DNA from: Saprospiraceae bacterium
GTDB lineage: Bacteria; Bacteroidota; Bacteroidia; Chitinophagales; Saprospiraceae
Length of the DNA stretch: 12,275 bases
Reading direction: 5' to 3'
Assembly: GCA_016710585.1 (NCBI GenBank)
Contig: JADJVN010000039.1
Location: 1 to 12,275, forward strand
The notes below the pieces were generated by a model. It had not been told where the DNA came from, did not search any database, and saw nothing but the letters and a program-made list of their open reading frames with translations. Position numbers and translations under genes: made by a program. The first letter of the stretch is position 1; the number at the start of each line of letters is the position of its first letter. Below are positions 1 through 6,897 of the stretch, in pieces.

Positions 1-77
1 GAGTTTTTTTTCATCCATTCTAACCATTCTTCATGAATATCTGTATTGACTTTTACAGTGACATTGTATACCAGCAT
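1..77 (-). CDS. DUF4286 family protein, N-terminal 25 residues (partial)
   Basis: An ATG at 77 opens a frame that runs off the left edge of the window. The 25 residues begin MLVYNVTVKV and continue with a THEEWLEWM-like stretch (DIHEEWLEWMKKN). This is the characteristic start of the small (about 100 aa) DUF4286 proteins of Bacteroidota, whose function is not established. It lies 12 bp downstream of the TPR gene on the same strand, so the two are probably co-transcribed; from memory, DUF4286 genes often sit beside a TPR gene in this phylum. No Shine-Dalgarno sequence is visible, as is usual here. The identification rests on recognising the N-terminal pattern in a short fragment. Confidence 0.75.
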   Translation of the reverse strand, partial: MLVYNVTVKVNTDIHEEWLEWMKKN

Positions 78-89
78 ATTGTATGAATT

Positions 90-1886
90 TTAGATATTAT
101 CTCCTCTTAGTTTTCTAAATCTTTTGCGTGATTCCACAGCCAAAACAGATCCACTGTATTCAGTGAATAATCGTTCATAGAGTTCCATAGCCTTTGTCTT
201 ATCATCTTTCTGATAATCATAGATCTTAGCCAATTCATAAAGAGCATTATCTGCTCGGATATCTTCTTTATATTTTTCTAAGATACTATTGTATTTATCT
301 ATTGCTAGATCCGTTTTTTTCTGTTTATTATAGATATGTCCTTCTAGATACCAGACATCATCTACCAAACTATTTTCTTTGTATTCTGCTGTGATGGTAT
401 CAAGGATTGCGAGGGCTTCTTCATATTGATTTTGGAATACTTTGAGCTCAGCTTGAGAGTACATGGTCAATGCTTCTCCTGTGGTATCTTGATTTAAATT
501 GTCTAAGATAAAAACAGAGAGGTCAATTGCATCATTGGATATCAATTTTGAAGTGGCTTGTTTTAAGATATCAAATTGTTCTTGCGCCCAATGAAAATCA
601 CCAGCATAATAGGATAATTTCGCATTGCGAAAACGAGCCATCTCTCCAAGTTGATCTTCCATATAATCTTTATCTACTTGTGAGTAGAGTAGTGTAGCTT
701 CCCATCGTTCACCCGAGATGAGATAGTAATCTGCAAGATCTAATTTAGCCTGTGATTTTGTCCGCTGATCAATTAATGGATTTTTAACCAGTTCCTCTAA
801 GATTTCTATTGACTTCGGGATATTATTTAAGTATCTTGCTTCTAATTCTGCATACTCTATCATTAGCGAAGCTATTTGCCGACTTTTGGCATTTTGTATT
901 CTGAATGTTTCGTAATCTTTTTCCAATGCGATTAAATCTGCATTATTATAATCATTTTTTTGGACGATTTGATTTCTTCTACAGATTAATATTTGTCTTT
1001 CGGCATCGAGATAATAAGCAGAATTTTCTCCTAGCTCCTTGAGATAGCTAAATCCTTCAATCGCTGTTTTAAAATCATTTTCATTCTCGATGATCAAGGA
1101 TAGTTCATAGATATCAGAGCCATTTCCCCCTTTTATTTTATCAATGGCTTTTGCTTGTCGAAGTGCATTAGCAAAATCTTTCTTTTGAAGAAATGACCAT
1201 TGAAGCATATTTAAAAAATCCAGATTTTGTGGATCTTTATCTAGTTTGTCATAGATCAATGCTTGTAGATCATTGTATTTTTCTTTTGGCAAATAAGCAA
1301 TGAGTACATTTTTAAGACTAGCTATTTGAATTGTTTTATTTTCTAAACCCTCGATGTAGTATTCTATCATTTTTTGAATATCACCTTTACGGCGATACAC
1401 ATCTGCAAGGTTATATGCAAATCCAGCAGCTCCATCAGTGAGTTTATTTCCCTTTTCATAGACTTCAATAGCGAGGTCATATTTGCTATTCTCCAAAAAA
1501 GCACCGCCCAATTTAAAATATTGAATTGGATCTTTCTCTAATGTTTTTATTGCTTCTTTATACTGTTTGTTTGCCTTTTCCAATTCACCTTGTTTTTCTA
1601 GCAATTGAGCATAAAGTACATAAAGAGGCGATTCTTTGGGACGCTTTGAGATTTCTTTTTTTACAGTAGCCTCAGCCTCAGTATAATTGCCAAGCGAACT
1701 ATAGCATTCTAGCAATCGTTTGAAGTAAAGATCTATTGTAGGATTGGAGGAGTACAGGCTCTTATAGAGTGTTGCTGCCTTTTCATATTCCCCATCATTA
1801 AAGTATTGATTGGCAAGATTATTCTCCTGACCCACAAGGCCTAATATAGAGAAACAAACAAAAATTACCAAATTAATTAGTCTCAT
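90..1886 (-). CDS. Secreted/periplasmic tetratricopeptide repeat protein
   Basis: 598 aa. Residues 1-19 form a signal peptide (MRLINLV, then a hydrophobic core ending near GLVGQ), so the protein is exported; no lipobox cysteine is seen. From about residue 22 the chain is almost entirely TPR-like helical hairpins. Clear units include the N-terminal NQYFNDGEYEKAATLYKSLY, later LYAQLLEKQGELEKANKQYKEA and FKLGGAFLENSKYDLAIEVY, and C-terminal units such as YLEGHIYNKQKKTDLAIDKY and LAKIYDYQKDDKTKAMELY. No catalytic domain is visible, so it is most likely a protein-protein scaffold in the periplasm or on the envelope. The length and all-TPR layout match a large uncharacterised Bacteroidota family. 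It heads a probable two-gene unit with the DUF4286 gene. The start at 1886 is supported by the signal peptide and a -7-like promoter 41 bp upstream. The partner is unknown. Confidence 0.88.
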   Translation of the reverse strand: MRLINLVIFVCFSILGLVGQENNLANQYFNDGEYEKAATLYKSLYSSNPTIDLYFKRLLECYSSLGNYTEAEATVKKEISKRPKESPLYVLYAQLLEKQGELEKANKQYKEAIKTLEKDPIQYFKLGGAFLENSKYDLAIEVYEKGNKLTDGAAGFAYNLADVYRRKGDIQKMIEYYIEGLENKTIQIASLKNVLIAYLPKEKYNDLQALIYDKLDKDPQNLDFLNMLQWSFLQKKDFANALRQAKAIDKIKGGNGSDIYELSLIIENENDFKTAIEGFSYLKELGENSAYYLDAERQILICRRNQIVQKNDYNNADLIALEKDYETFRIQNAKSRQIASLMIEYAELEARYLNNIPKSIEILEELVKNPLIDQRTKSQAKLDLADYYLISGERWEATLLYSQVDKDYMEDQLGEMARFRNAKLSYYAGDFHWAQEQFDILKQATSKLISNDAIDLSVFILDNLNQDTTGEALTMYSQAELKVFQNQYEEALAILDTITAEYKENSLVDDVWYLEGHIYNKQKKTDLAIDKYNSILEKYKEDIRADNALYELAKIYDYQKDDKTKAMELYERLFTEYSGSVLAVESRKRFRKLRGDNI

Positions 1887-1926
1887 TAAGGCATAAACGC
1901 ATTTTTTTTACAAAAAGTTTTATGGC

Positions 1927-1934
1927 CAAACATA
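1927..1934 (-). promoter_or_regulatory. Putative -7 element of the TPR/DUF4286 transcript
   Basis: On the minus strand the sequence reads TATGTTTG, a full match to the Bacteroidota -7 consensus TAnnTTTG. It would place a transcription start near 1920 and a leader of about 35 nt before the ATG at 1886. No clear -33 TTTG/TTG is present at the usual 19-21 nt; that position falls at the edge of the GC-rich repeat. Inferred from the motif and its position only. Confidence 0.4.
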
Positions 1935-1952
1935 CAGGTATAAGAATATTTT

Positions 1953-2035
1953 GGGCGTGCCCATTCTGGTCAGGCTATTCCGGGGTTCCGTGCTGCGCAC
2001 CAGCGCCTTGCGCTGCCCTACATATCCTTCACGCA
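1953..2035. repeat. GC-rich, hairpin-rich intergenic repeat element
   Basis: By my count about 53 of 83 bases are G or C, against roughly one third in the surroundings. It opens with the palindrome GGGCGTGCCC (1953-1962). It then carries three short stem-loops: CGG-GGTT-CCG (1981-1990), GTGC-TGC-GCAC (1990-2000) and CAGCGC-CTT-GCGCTG (2001-2015). It ends ATATCCTTCACGCA (2022-2035). It contains no reading frame. The GGGCGTGCCC start and CCTTCACGCA end resemble a dispersed intergenic element I recall from other Bacteroidota genomes, possibly REP-like; only one copy lies in this window, so dispersal cannot be shown here. Strand and exact ends are uncertain. Confidence 0.6.
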
Positions 2036-2115
2036 ATTGAGTAAACCAGGTTTGAGCCTACAGTATCTTTGATTTTAAATGAGTTTTATAAAAGCACCAA
2101 TCTGATTTGGAAAAA

Positions 2116-2148
2116 TTTGCTATTTTTACTAGTGATTCTATAGTTTTA
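2116..2148 (+). promoter_or_regulatory. Putative promoter of the VOC-family gene
   Basis: TTTG at 2116-2119 and TAGTTTTA at 2141-2148 (one mismatch to TAnnTTTG) are separated by 21 bp, the spacing expected for the primary sigma factor of Bacteroidota. A start near 2155 would leave a leader of about 50 nt before the ATG at 2203. Motif-based only. Confidence 0.35.
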
Positions 2149-2202
2149 TATATAAAAGATCTAGAATCGTAAAATCTTAATTTAATTATACTTTATTAAA
2201 AA

Positions 2203-2619
2203 ATGGAAGAAATTAACAACGAATCAACAAGGACTGAATCTCTAAGTCCAAAAGTCACTGGAGTAGGTGGGATTTTCTTTTTTTGTGAGAACCCAAAGGA
2301 AACTAGAGAATGGTATAATAAAAATCTAGGTATAGATACCAATGATTATGGCGCTAGTTTTGAATCTCGCAATATGCAGAATCCAGATGAGATAAACATA
2401 CTTCAATGGAGCCCTTTTAAGCAAGGCAGTGATTATTTTGCCCCTTCAAAAAAAGAATTTATGATCAATTATAGGGTCCAAAATATTGAAGGCTTATTGG
2501 AACAATTAAGACAGAACGGCGTCACCATACTCGATGAAATTCAAAGCTACGATTATGGTAAATTTCTTCATATCATGGATGCAGAAGGGAATAAAATTGA
2601 ACTGTGGGAGCCTGCATAG
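2203..2619 (+). CDS. VOC-superfamily (glyoxalase/bleomycin-resistance fold) protein
   Basis: 138 aa, probably cytosolic (no signal peptide). Two beta-alpha-beta-beta-beta modules of the vicinal oxygen chelate fold are recognisable. The first starts at about residue 18 with VTGVGGIFFFCENPKETREW, including the usual aromatic YNKNLGI after the helix. The second starts at about residue 90 with INYRVQNIEGLLEQLRQNGV and ends with the typical HIMDAEGNKIELWEP. Conserved E132 in the IELWEP strand is a normal metal ligand of the family, but the remaining ligands cannot be assigned with confidence, so enzymatic activity (lyase, dioxygenase or antibiotic binding) is not predictable. The single-domain length is normal. 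The first 16 residues (rich in E, N, S, T) precede the fold; no later start fits better. It is monocistronic, with a putative promoter just upstream and another -7-like motif after it. Confidence 0.88.
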   Translation: MEEINNESTRTESLSPKVTGVGGIFFFCENPKETREWYNKNLGIDTNDYGASFESRNMQNPDEINILQWSPFKQGSDYFAPSKKEFMINYRVQNIEGLLEQLRQNGVTILDEIQSYDYGKFLHIMDAEGNKIELWEPA

Positions 2620-2637
2620 GATTTGCAAATATGGGAC

Positions 2638-2645
2638 TAGTTTTG
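2638..2645 (+). promoter_or_regulatory. Putative -7 element of the lipoprotein gene
   Basis: TAGTTTTG matches TAnnTTTG fully and begins 18 bp after the stop of the VOC gene. A start near 2652 gives a leader of 45-70 nt, depending on which ATG of the next gene is used. No -33 element is seen at standard spacing (a TTTG at 2622-2625 is too close). Confidence 0.35.
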
Positions 2646-2695
2646 CTTTACATTTAACCAAGAATATCCATTGAATTGGAAAATAATTTAAAAAT

Positions 2696-3349
2696 ATGAG
2701 TATTCATTTTAAAATTGTGATGATGAATTTGTTGAGACAGCATTACAAAATTTATCCATTAGGATTATTATTATTATTCCTTATGTCATGTATGTCGAAT
2801 TATAGCACATTAAGAATGGCAAATGGTCCTGTTAGTAATGGTTCAAGAAAATTACCTCCTTTTCCAAATGCAGAACCTGGAAAATGTTATTCAAAATGTT
2901 TAACATCTGAATCATATGATATTGTCAAGAAATTTTATCCAGTATATTCCGGTTTAATTATTGGTGAGAACTCATGTGTTAGGAAAGTAGAACTAGAAAA
3001 TCAAACTTTGTATAAAGGAGGAGTAAGAGAAGAATTAATTTCTTTGGATATAGTTATTGATACTGTGAAGTGCAAAGAATTTAATATGAAAGAAATTATT
3101 TTAACTAAATTCAATGAACCTCTTGGGCCTGCTGAATGGCGTGAAATATTATGTGCATCTAGAGTAACATCAAAAATGGTTCACCGATTTCAAGACGCCT
3201 TAACAGAAGCTGGTTTTCTAGACGGATACCGATCCGATATATTAGACGAAACTACAAAAATAGCAATGATAAAATTCCAAATTGCAAATAAATTAGAACT
3301 TGGTCAACTTAGTATGGAAACTTTATCTAGATTGAATATTCAGAATTGA
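2696..3349 (+). CDS. Putative lipoprotein with peptidoglycan-binding-like C-terminus
   Basis: 217 aa. A hydrophobic stretch at residues 22-30 ends in LMSC (C32), a good lipobox, so the mature protein would be lipid-anchored from C32. If translation starts at M9 (2720) or M10 (2723), the signal peptide has a more usual length; the choice among these ATGs is unresolved, and the first in-frame ATG is given. The middle part (about 33-158) has an early Cys pair in GKCYSKCL and no domain I recognise. Residues 159-217 (starting SKMVHRFQDALTEAGFLDGY, with TKIAMIKFQIAN later) follow the pattern of a PG_binding_1-like three-helix domain: a helix, a short loop with G/D, then the TxxAxxxFQ helix. It may anchor the protein to, or sense, the cell wall. 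Single gene, convergent with phoU (37 bp between stops); no terminator hairpin is obvious between them. The overall role is unknown. Confidence 0.7.
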   Translation: MSIHFKIVMMNLLRQHYKIYPLGLLLLFLMSCMSNYSTLRMANGPVSNGSRKLPPFPNAEPGKCYSKCLTSESYDIVKKFYPVYSGLIIGENSCVRKVELENQTLYKGGVREELISLDIVIDTVKCKEFNMKEIILTKFNEPLGPAEWREILCASRVTSKMVHRFQDALTEAGFLDGYRSDILDETTKIAMIKFQIANKLELGQLSMETLSRLNIQN

Positions 3350-3386
3350 TAATTTTATTATTAATTCTAGATGTTCTAATTTAGAT

Positions 3387-4062
3387 CTACTTTTTCAACT
3401 TAAACTCTTTGCTGTGTTTCATCACTTTAGCATCGACATAGAATACAATTTCCTCCGCAATATTGAGATTGAGGTCTCCTACACGTTCTAGTTTTCTGAT
3501 GGTCGAAATGAGTGCAAGACATGGTTTAATTTCTTCGAGATTCTCTTTCATATAATCAGCTATTATATCTGTTGCTTTATGATTAATGATATCGATTTTA
3601 TGATCCAATTCGAAGACTTGTTTTGGCAGTTGAACTATCATCATTTAAGTATGCGTCGAGATTCATTTTTGTCATTTGGAGTCCGATCTCTATCATATCG
3701 CTTAAGTGAAGTCTCTCTAGGAGTTGTGGATCGAATCCTTTATCCAACTCCTTAACAAATCTTGCAATGCCTTTAGCATTATCTCCTAGACGTTCTAGGT
3801 GCGAGTTGATTTTAAATGTAGCAAATGCAAAGCGCATGTCCACTGCGACTGGATTAAATCTAACCACAAATTGCTCACATGCTTTATCGATCATCAATTC
3901 TTGACTATTGATTCTTTTTTCATAGAGCATGACTTCTTTTGCCGATTCCAAATTGAAATAAATTATTGCATGAAGACTTCGAGCAAGTTGATGTTGAACA
4001 AGGTCAAACATCTCAGAGATCTCATTTTTTATTTCTTGAATTTCTTTATCTATAATTCGCAT
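3387..4062 (-). pseudogene. phoU: phoU, phosphate transport regulator, split by a +1 frameshift
   Basis: PhoU links the Pst transporter to phosphate signalling and normally has two repeats of a three-helix bundle. The first frame starts at ATG 4062 (MRIIDKEIQ) and reads as PhoU to about residue 147, then stops at 3598-3600. The second half is in another frame, down to the stop at 3387. Removing one A from the A4 run (3621-3624 on the given strand, read as GCCAAAACAAG) joins ...STAK directly to QVFELDHKID and gives 224 aa, the normal PhoU length. Both metal-site motifs are intact: HLERLGDNAKGIA (88-100) in the first half and KLERVGDLNLNIAEE in the second. This implies either a very recent mutation or a base-calling error in a homopolymer; programmed frameshifting is possible but has no obvious signal. 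Alternatively, two separate half-length proteins could be made (ATG at 3644). It lies last in the pst operon, 16 nt after pstB. Confidence 0.88.
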
Positions 4063-4078
4063 ACATCTATTTTTTTTA

Positions 4079-4834
4079 TTAACCAAAACGGCCGGTGATA
4101 TAATTTTGAGTTCTTTCTATTTTTGGTGCCATGAAGAGCTGATTCGTTTCACCATATTCTATCAATTCTCCTAGGTAGAAGAAAGCAGTTTTATCTGATA
4201 TTCTTGATGCTTGCTGCATATTATGTGTTACGATGATGATTGTATATTTACTTTTTAGATCCAAAATCAATTCCTCTATTTTTGATGTACTGATTGGATC
4301 GAGTGCAGAAGCGGGTTCATCCATTAAGATAATTTCTGGTCTCACAGCCAGACATCGCGCAATGCACAAGCGTTGTTGCTGACCTCCTGAAATAGCCAAG
4401 GCAGATTTATTCAATTTGTCTTTTACTTCATCCCATAATGCAGCTCTGGTCAAGGCAGATTCTACCTGCATGGTGATTTCTGCTTTATTTGTCACTCCAT
4501 TTACTTTCAGACCATAAGCCACATTTTCAAAAATTGTTTTTGCAAATGGATTTGGTTTTTGGAAAACCATTCCTACATTTTTGCGCAGCTGTATTAAGTC
4601 TGTATTCTTGGAGTAAATATCTTTTCCATCAATTAAGATTTCTCCTTGCAATTTAATATCTTCTATGAGATCATTCATGCGATTGAACAATCGCAATAAA
4701 GTAGATTTTCCACATCCACTGGGACCGATGAAAGCAGTCACCTGATTTTCAGGAATTCTCAATGAAATATTTTTTAATGCTTGAAAATTTCCGTAAAAAA
4801 AATTTAAATCCGTGACTGTTATTTTTGCGTTCAT
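4079..4834 (-). CDS. pstB: Phosphate ABC transporter ATP-binding protein PstB
   Basis: 251 aa, the usual PstB length. This cytosolic ATPase powers high-affinity phosphate import through PstC/PstA. Visible motifs in order: Walker A GPSGCGKST (37-45), Q-loop glutamine at 92 in MVFQKPNPFAKTIFENV (a stretch typical of PstB), ABC signature SGGQQQR (149-155), Walker B ILMDEP with the D-loop SALDP (169-180) and switch histidine H204 in VTHNMQQASRISD. The C-terminal FFYLGELIEYG is also typical of PstB rather than other ABC ATPases. All catalytic residues are present. It starts 2 nt after the pstA stop and ends 16 nt before the phoU ATG, so all are surely one operon with coupled translation. Confidence 0.97.
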   Translation of the reverse strand: MNAKITVTDLNFFYGNFQALKNISLRIPENQVTAFIGPSGCGKSTLLRLFNRMNDLIEDIKLQGEILIDGKDIYSKNTDLIQLRKNVGMVFQKPNPFAKTIFENVAYGLKVNGVTNKAEITMQVESALTRAALWDEVKDKLNKSALAISGGQQQRLCIARCLAVRPEIILMDEPASALDPISTSKIEELILDLKSKYTIIIVTHNMQQASRISDKTAFFYLGELIEYGETNQLFMAPKIERTQNYITGRFG

Positions 4835-4836
4835 AA

Positions 4837-5673
4837 TTAATTTTTAATGCTGCGAATAAAATTTGCAGTGAGATTACAGATCAATACGATGAAGATAAGG
4901 ACTAATGCAGTACCATATGCCATCGGTCTTGAAGATTCAATATCAGTTCCACTGGTCGCTAAGACATAAAGGTGATAAGGTAATGCCATCACTTGGTCGT
5001 AGATACTGTCAGGTAGTTGAGGAAGAAAGTATGCAGCTACAGTAAATAGAATTGGCGCTGTCTCGCCACTTACTCTTCCCATTCCGAGTATAAGTCCTGT
5101 AATGATATTTGGCATTGCCATTGGTATGACGACATTTTTTATAGTATAAAGTTTTGAAGCCCCCATAGCATAACTTGCATGGCGATATGTGTCATCGATT
5201 GATTTTAATGCAGTCTCAGTAGTTCGTATGATAATCGGAAGTACAAATAATCCGAGTGTCAAAGATCCAGCTAAAATGCTATCTCCAAAATGCAATTTAT
5301 TCACAAAAAGTGCCATTCCAAATAAACCAAATACGATACTTGGAATTCCTGCAAGATTATCAGTCATCAAATTGATGAACGTTTTTAATTTTCCAGGAAG
5401 AAGAAATTCGTTCAAGTAAATTGCAGACATCACACCGATTGGAAATGCAAACAACATACTACCTATCATTAAGCAAATCGTACCCACGATTGCAGGAAAA
5501 ATGCCACCTTGTGTCATACCTTCTTTAGGCATGCTAAAAATAAATTCCCATGAGATCACTTGCATTCCTTCTGCAGCGATAAAGGCGAGAATCCAAAATA
5601 ATATCCCCACCACAAGGAATGCCATAATCCTAAAAATCCAAAAAATAATTTTTTCTATCAAATATTTATTCAT
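4837..5673 (-). CDS. pstA: Phosphate ABC transporter permease PstA
   Basis: 278 aa from the ATG at 5673, which shares one base with the pstC stop (TAATG). This classic coupled start is preferred over an upstream in-frame ATG at 5748 that would add 25 polar residues overlapping pstC. It is an integral inner-membrane subunit that pairs with PstC. About six hydrophobic segments are visible, the first at residues 14-35. The core includes FPAIVGTICLMIGSMLFAFP (59-78), NLAGIPSIVFGLFG (106-119), and the cytoplasmic EAA loop at 166-200 (HASYAMGASKLYTIKNV, then IILGMGR-like residues), which contacts PstB. GETAPILFT (203-211) is a signature of PstA. Length and layout match the family. The gap to pstB is 2 nt. 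Confidence 0.96.
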   Translation of the reverse strand: MNKYLIEKIIFWIFRIMAFLVVGILFWILAFIAAEGMQVISWEFIFSMPKEGMTQGGIFPAIVGTICLMIGSMLFAFPIGVMSAIYLNEFLLPGKLKTFINLMTDNLAGIPSIVFGLFGMALFVNKLHFGDSILAGSLTLGLFVLPIIIRTTETALKSIDDTYRHASYAMGASKLYTIKNVVIPMAMPNIITGLILGMGRVSGETAPILFTVAAYFLPQLPDSIYDQVMALPYHLYVLATSGTDIESSRPMAYGTALVLIFIVLICNLTANFIRSIKN

Positions 5674-6866
5674 TAGATTTTGTGCTTTGGTCGTGAAATA
5701 TAATTGACATATAGAGTGATACTCATCGAAAATAAAAACAAGATACAACCTAATGCAAACAATGCTTGAAAGTGTGTTCCACCAAAGGACACCTCACCGA
5801 GTTCAGCAGCTATTGTTGCTGGAATGGTGCGGACTGGTTGCAAGAAGGAATGAGGTATGATTGCAGAATTTCCAGTGACCATCAAGACAGCCATAGTCTC
5901 TCCGATGGCTCTTCCTATTCCTAAAACTGTGGCAGTATTAATACCATTTTTTGCAAAGGGGATGACCACATGAAGTATCGTTTGCCATTTGGACGCACCA
6001 AGACTTAGACTTGCTTCTCGCACAGCATTGGGTACATTTTTTAGAGCATCTTCCGTAATCGTAATGATAGTGGGCAATGCCATGATCGCGAGGATCACAC
6101 TTCCTGCCAATGCAGTCTCACCCACCTCGAGTTGAAATACATCTTTAATAATTGGAACAATGACAACTAGCCCAAAAAAACCAAATACCACACTAGGTAT
6201 TCCAGCCAATAATTCAATCGTTGGTTTTATAAATTTTCTCCAACTTGGCTTCATGATTTCAGCCATATAAATAGCTGTTGCTATTCCTAAAGGTAATGCC
6301 AAGATAATAGCACCAAAACTGACCAATAAAGTCCCCAGGATCATCGGAAGAATCCCAAATAATGCTACGGGTTTTGAAGTTGGAAACCATTTACTTGTAG
6401 TGAATATATCCTTTAATTGTAAGTTGGAGACCTGAATTATTTTTCCATGAAAGCTCGGATCAATATTTGCTTTAGGAATAATTGTAATCGCATTGGGATG
6501 ATTGGATAGATAATCTGAAATACATGTTCCCATATGTTCAAATTCAAGACCAATCTGTTCTTCTGTATAATGAATAGCTAGATCTTCCATGTGTAGAATT
6601 TCCAGGCTATCATTTGATCCACCGACTGCATTCCAACTTATAAATTCTTGATCAAAAATTTGCTGTACCTGTGTCGGCGAGAGTTTTGACACTGGATTGG
6701 ATGAATGAACTGCAATGTCAAATCCTTTTTCTACTGCACTATTTGAAAAAAATTCTAAACCATAGGTAAATAGGAAAATGACAATTAAAAAAATAGTTAT
6801 CGTCGTAATCATACTTGAAGCTGCCAATATTATAATCTGCGCTTTTTCTATATATTTTTTTAACAT
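5673..6866 (-). CDS. pstC: Phosphate ABC transporter permease PstC with extended PstS-like periplasmic segment
   Basis: 397 aa, against about 300-320 for a standard PstC. Residues 8-36 form the first membrane segment. Residues 43-152 (about 6411-6740) are an insertion expected in the periplasm. The conserved permease core starts near 160 (KWFPTSKPVALFGILPMILG) and holds ELLAGIPSVVFGFFGLV, the EAA loop REASLSLGASKWQTILHVVI and GIGRAIGETMAVLMVTGN, all typical of PstC. The insertion begins DIAVHSSNPVSKLSPTQV and continues with IFDQEFISWNAVGG. This aligns with PstS of the same operon at residues 102-133, including 10 identities over 19 residues and the shared W and VGG, so it is a piece of a phosphate-binding-protein lobe. 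The SSGT phosphate-binding loop of PstS has no equivalent in it. Extended PstC proteins are, as I recall, common in Bacteroidota. pstS ends 31 nt upstream; pstA overlaps its stop. Confidence 0.95.
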   Translation of the reverse strand: MLKKYIEKAQIIILAASSMITTITIFLIVIFLFTYGLEFFSNSAVEKGFDIAVHSSNPVSKLSPTQVQQIFDQEFISWNAVGGSNDSLEILHMEDLAIHYTEEQIGLEFEHMGTCISDYLSNHPNAITIIPKANIDPSFHGKIIQVSNLQLKDIFTTSKWFPTSKPVALFGILPMILGTLLVSFGAIILALPLGIATAIYMAEIMKPSWRKFIKPTIELLAGIPSVVFGFFGLVVIVPIIKDVFQLEVGETALAGSVILAIMALPTIITITEDALKNVPNAVREASLSLGASKWQTILHVVIPFAKNGINTATVLGIGRAIGETMAVLMVTGNSAIIPHSFLQPVRTIPATIAAELGEVSFGGTHFQALFALGCILFLFSMSITLYVNYISRPKHKI

Positions 6867-6897
6867 GATTTGAGATTAACTATTTTTGGAATACAAA

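Noticed and set aside
4063..4086. Earlier TTG start of phoU at 4086 overlapping pstB
   Set aside because: The ATG at 4062 gives a normal PhoU N-terminus, and the added eight residues (rich in Lys and Asn) are not PhoU-like.
3799..4098. 99-codon plus-strand frame opposite phoU
   Set aside because: It is antisense to the conserved PhoU N-terminal half and its product has no recognisable features, so it is a shadow frame.
5189..5707. Two plus-strand frames (76 and 68 codons) opposite pstA
   Set aside because: Both lie antisense to the well-conserved PstA and show no domain or signal; they are shadows.
5674..5748. Longer pstA start at 5748
   Set aside because: It would add 25 polar residues overlapping the pstC end. 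The TAATG-coupled start at 5673 gives the usual PstA N-terminus.
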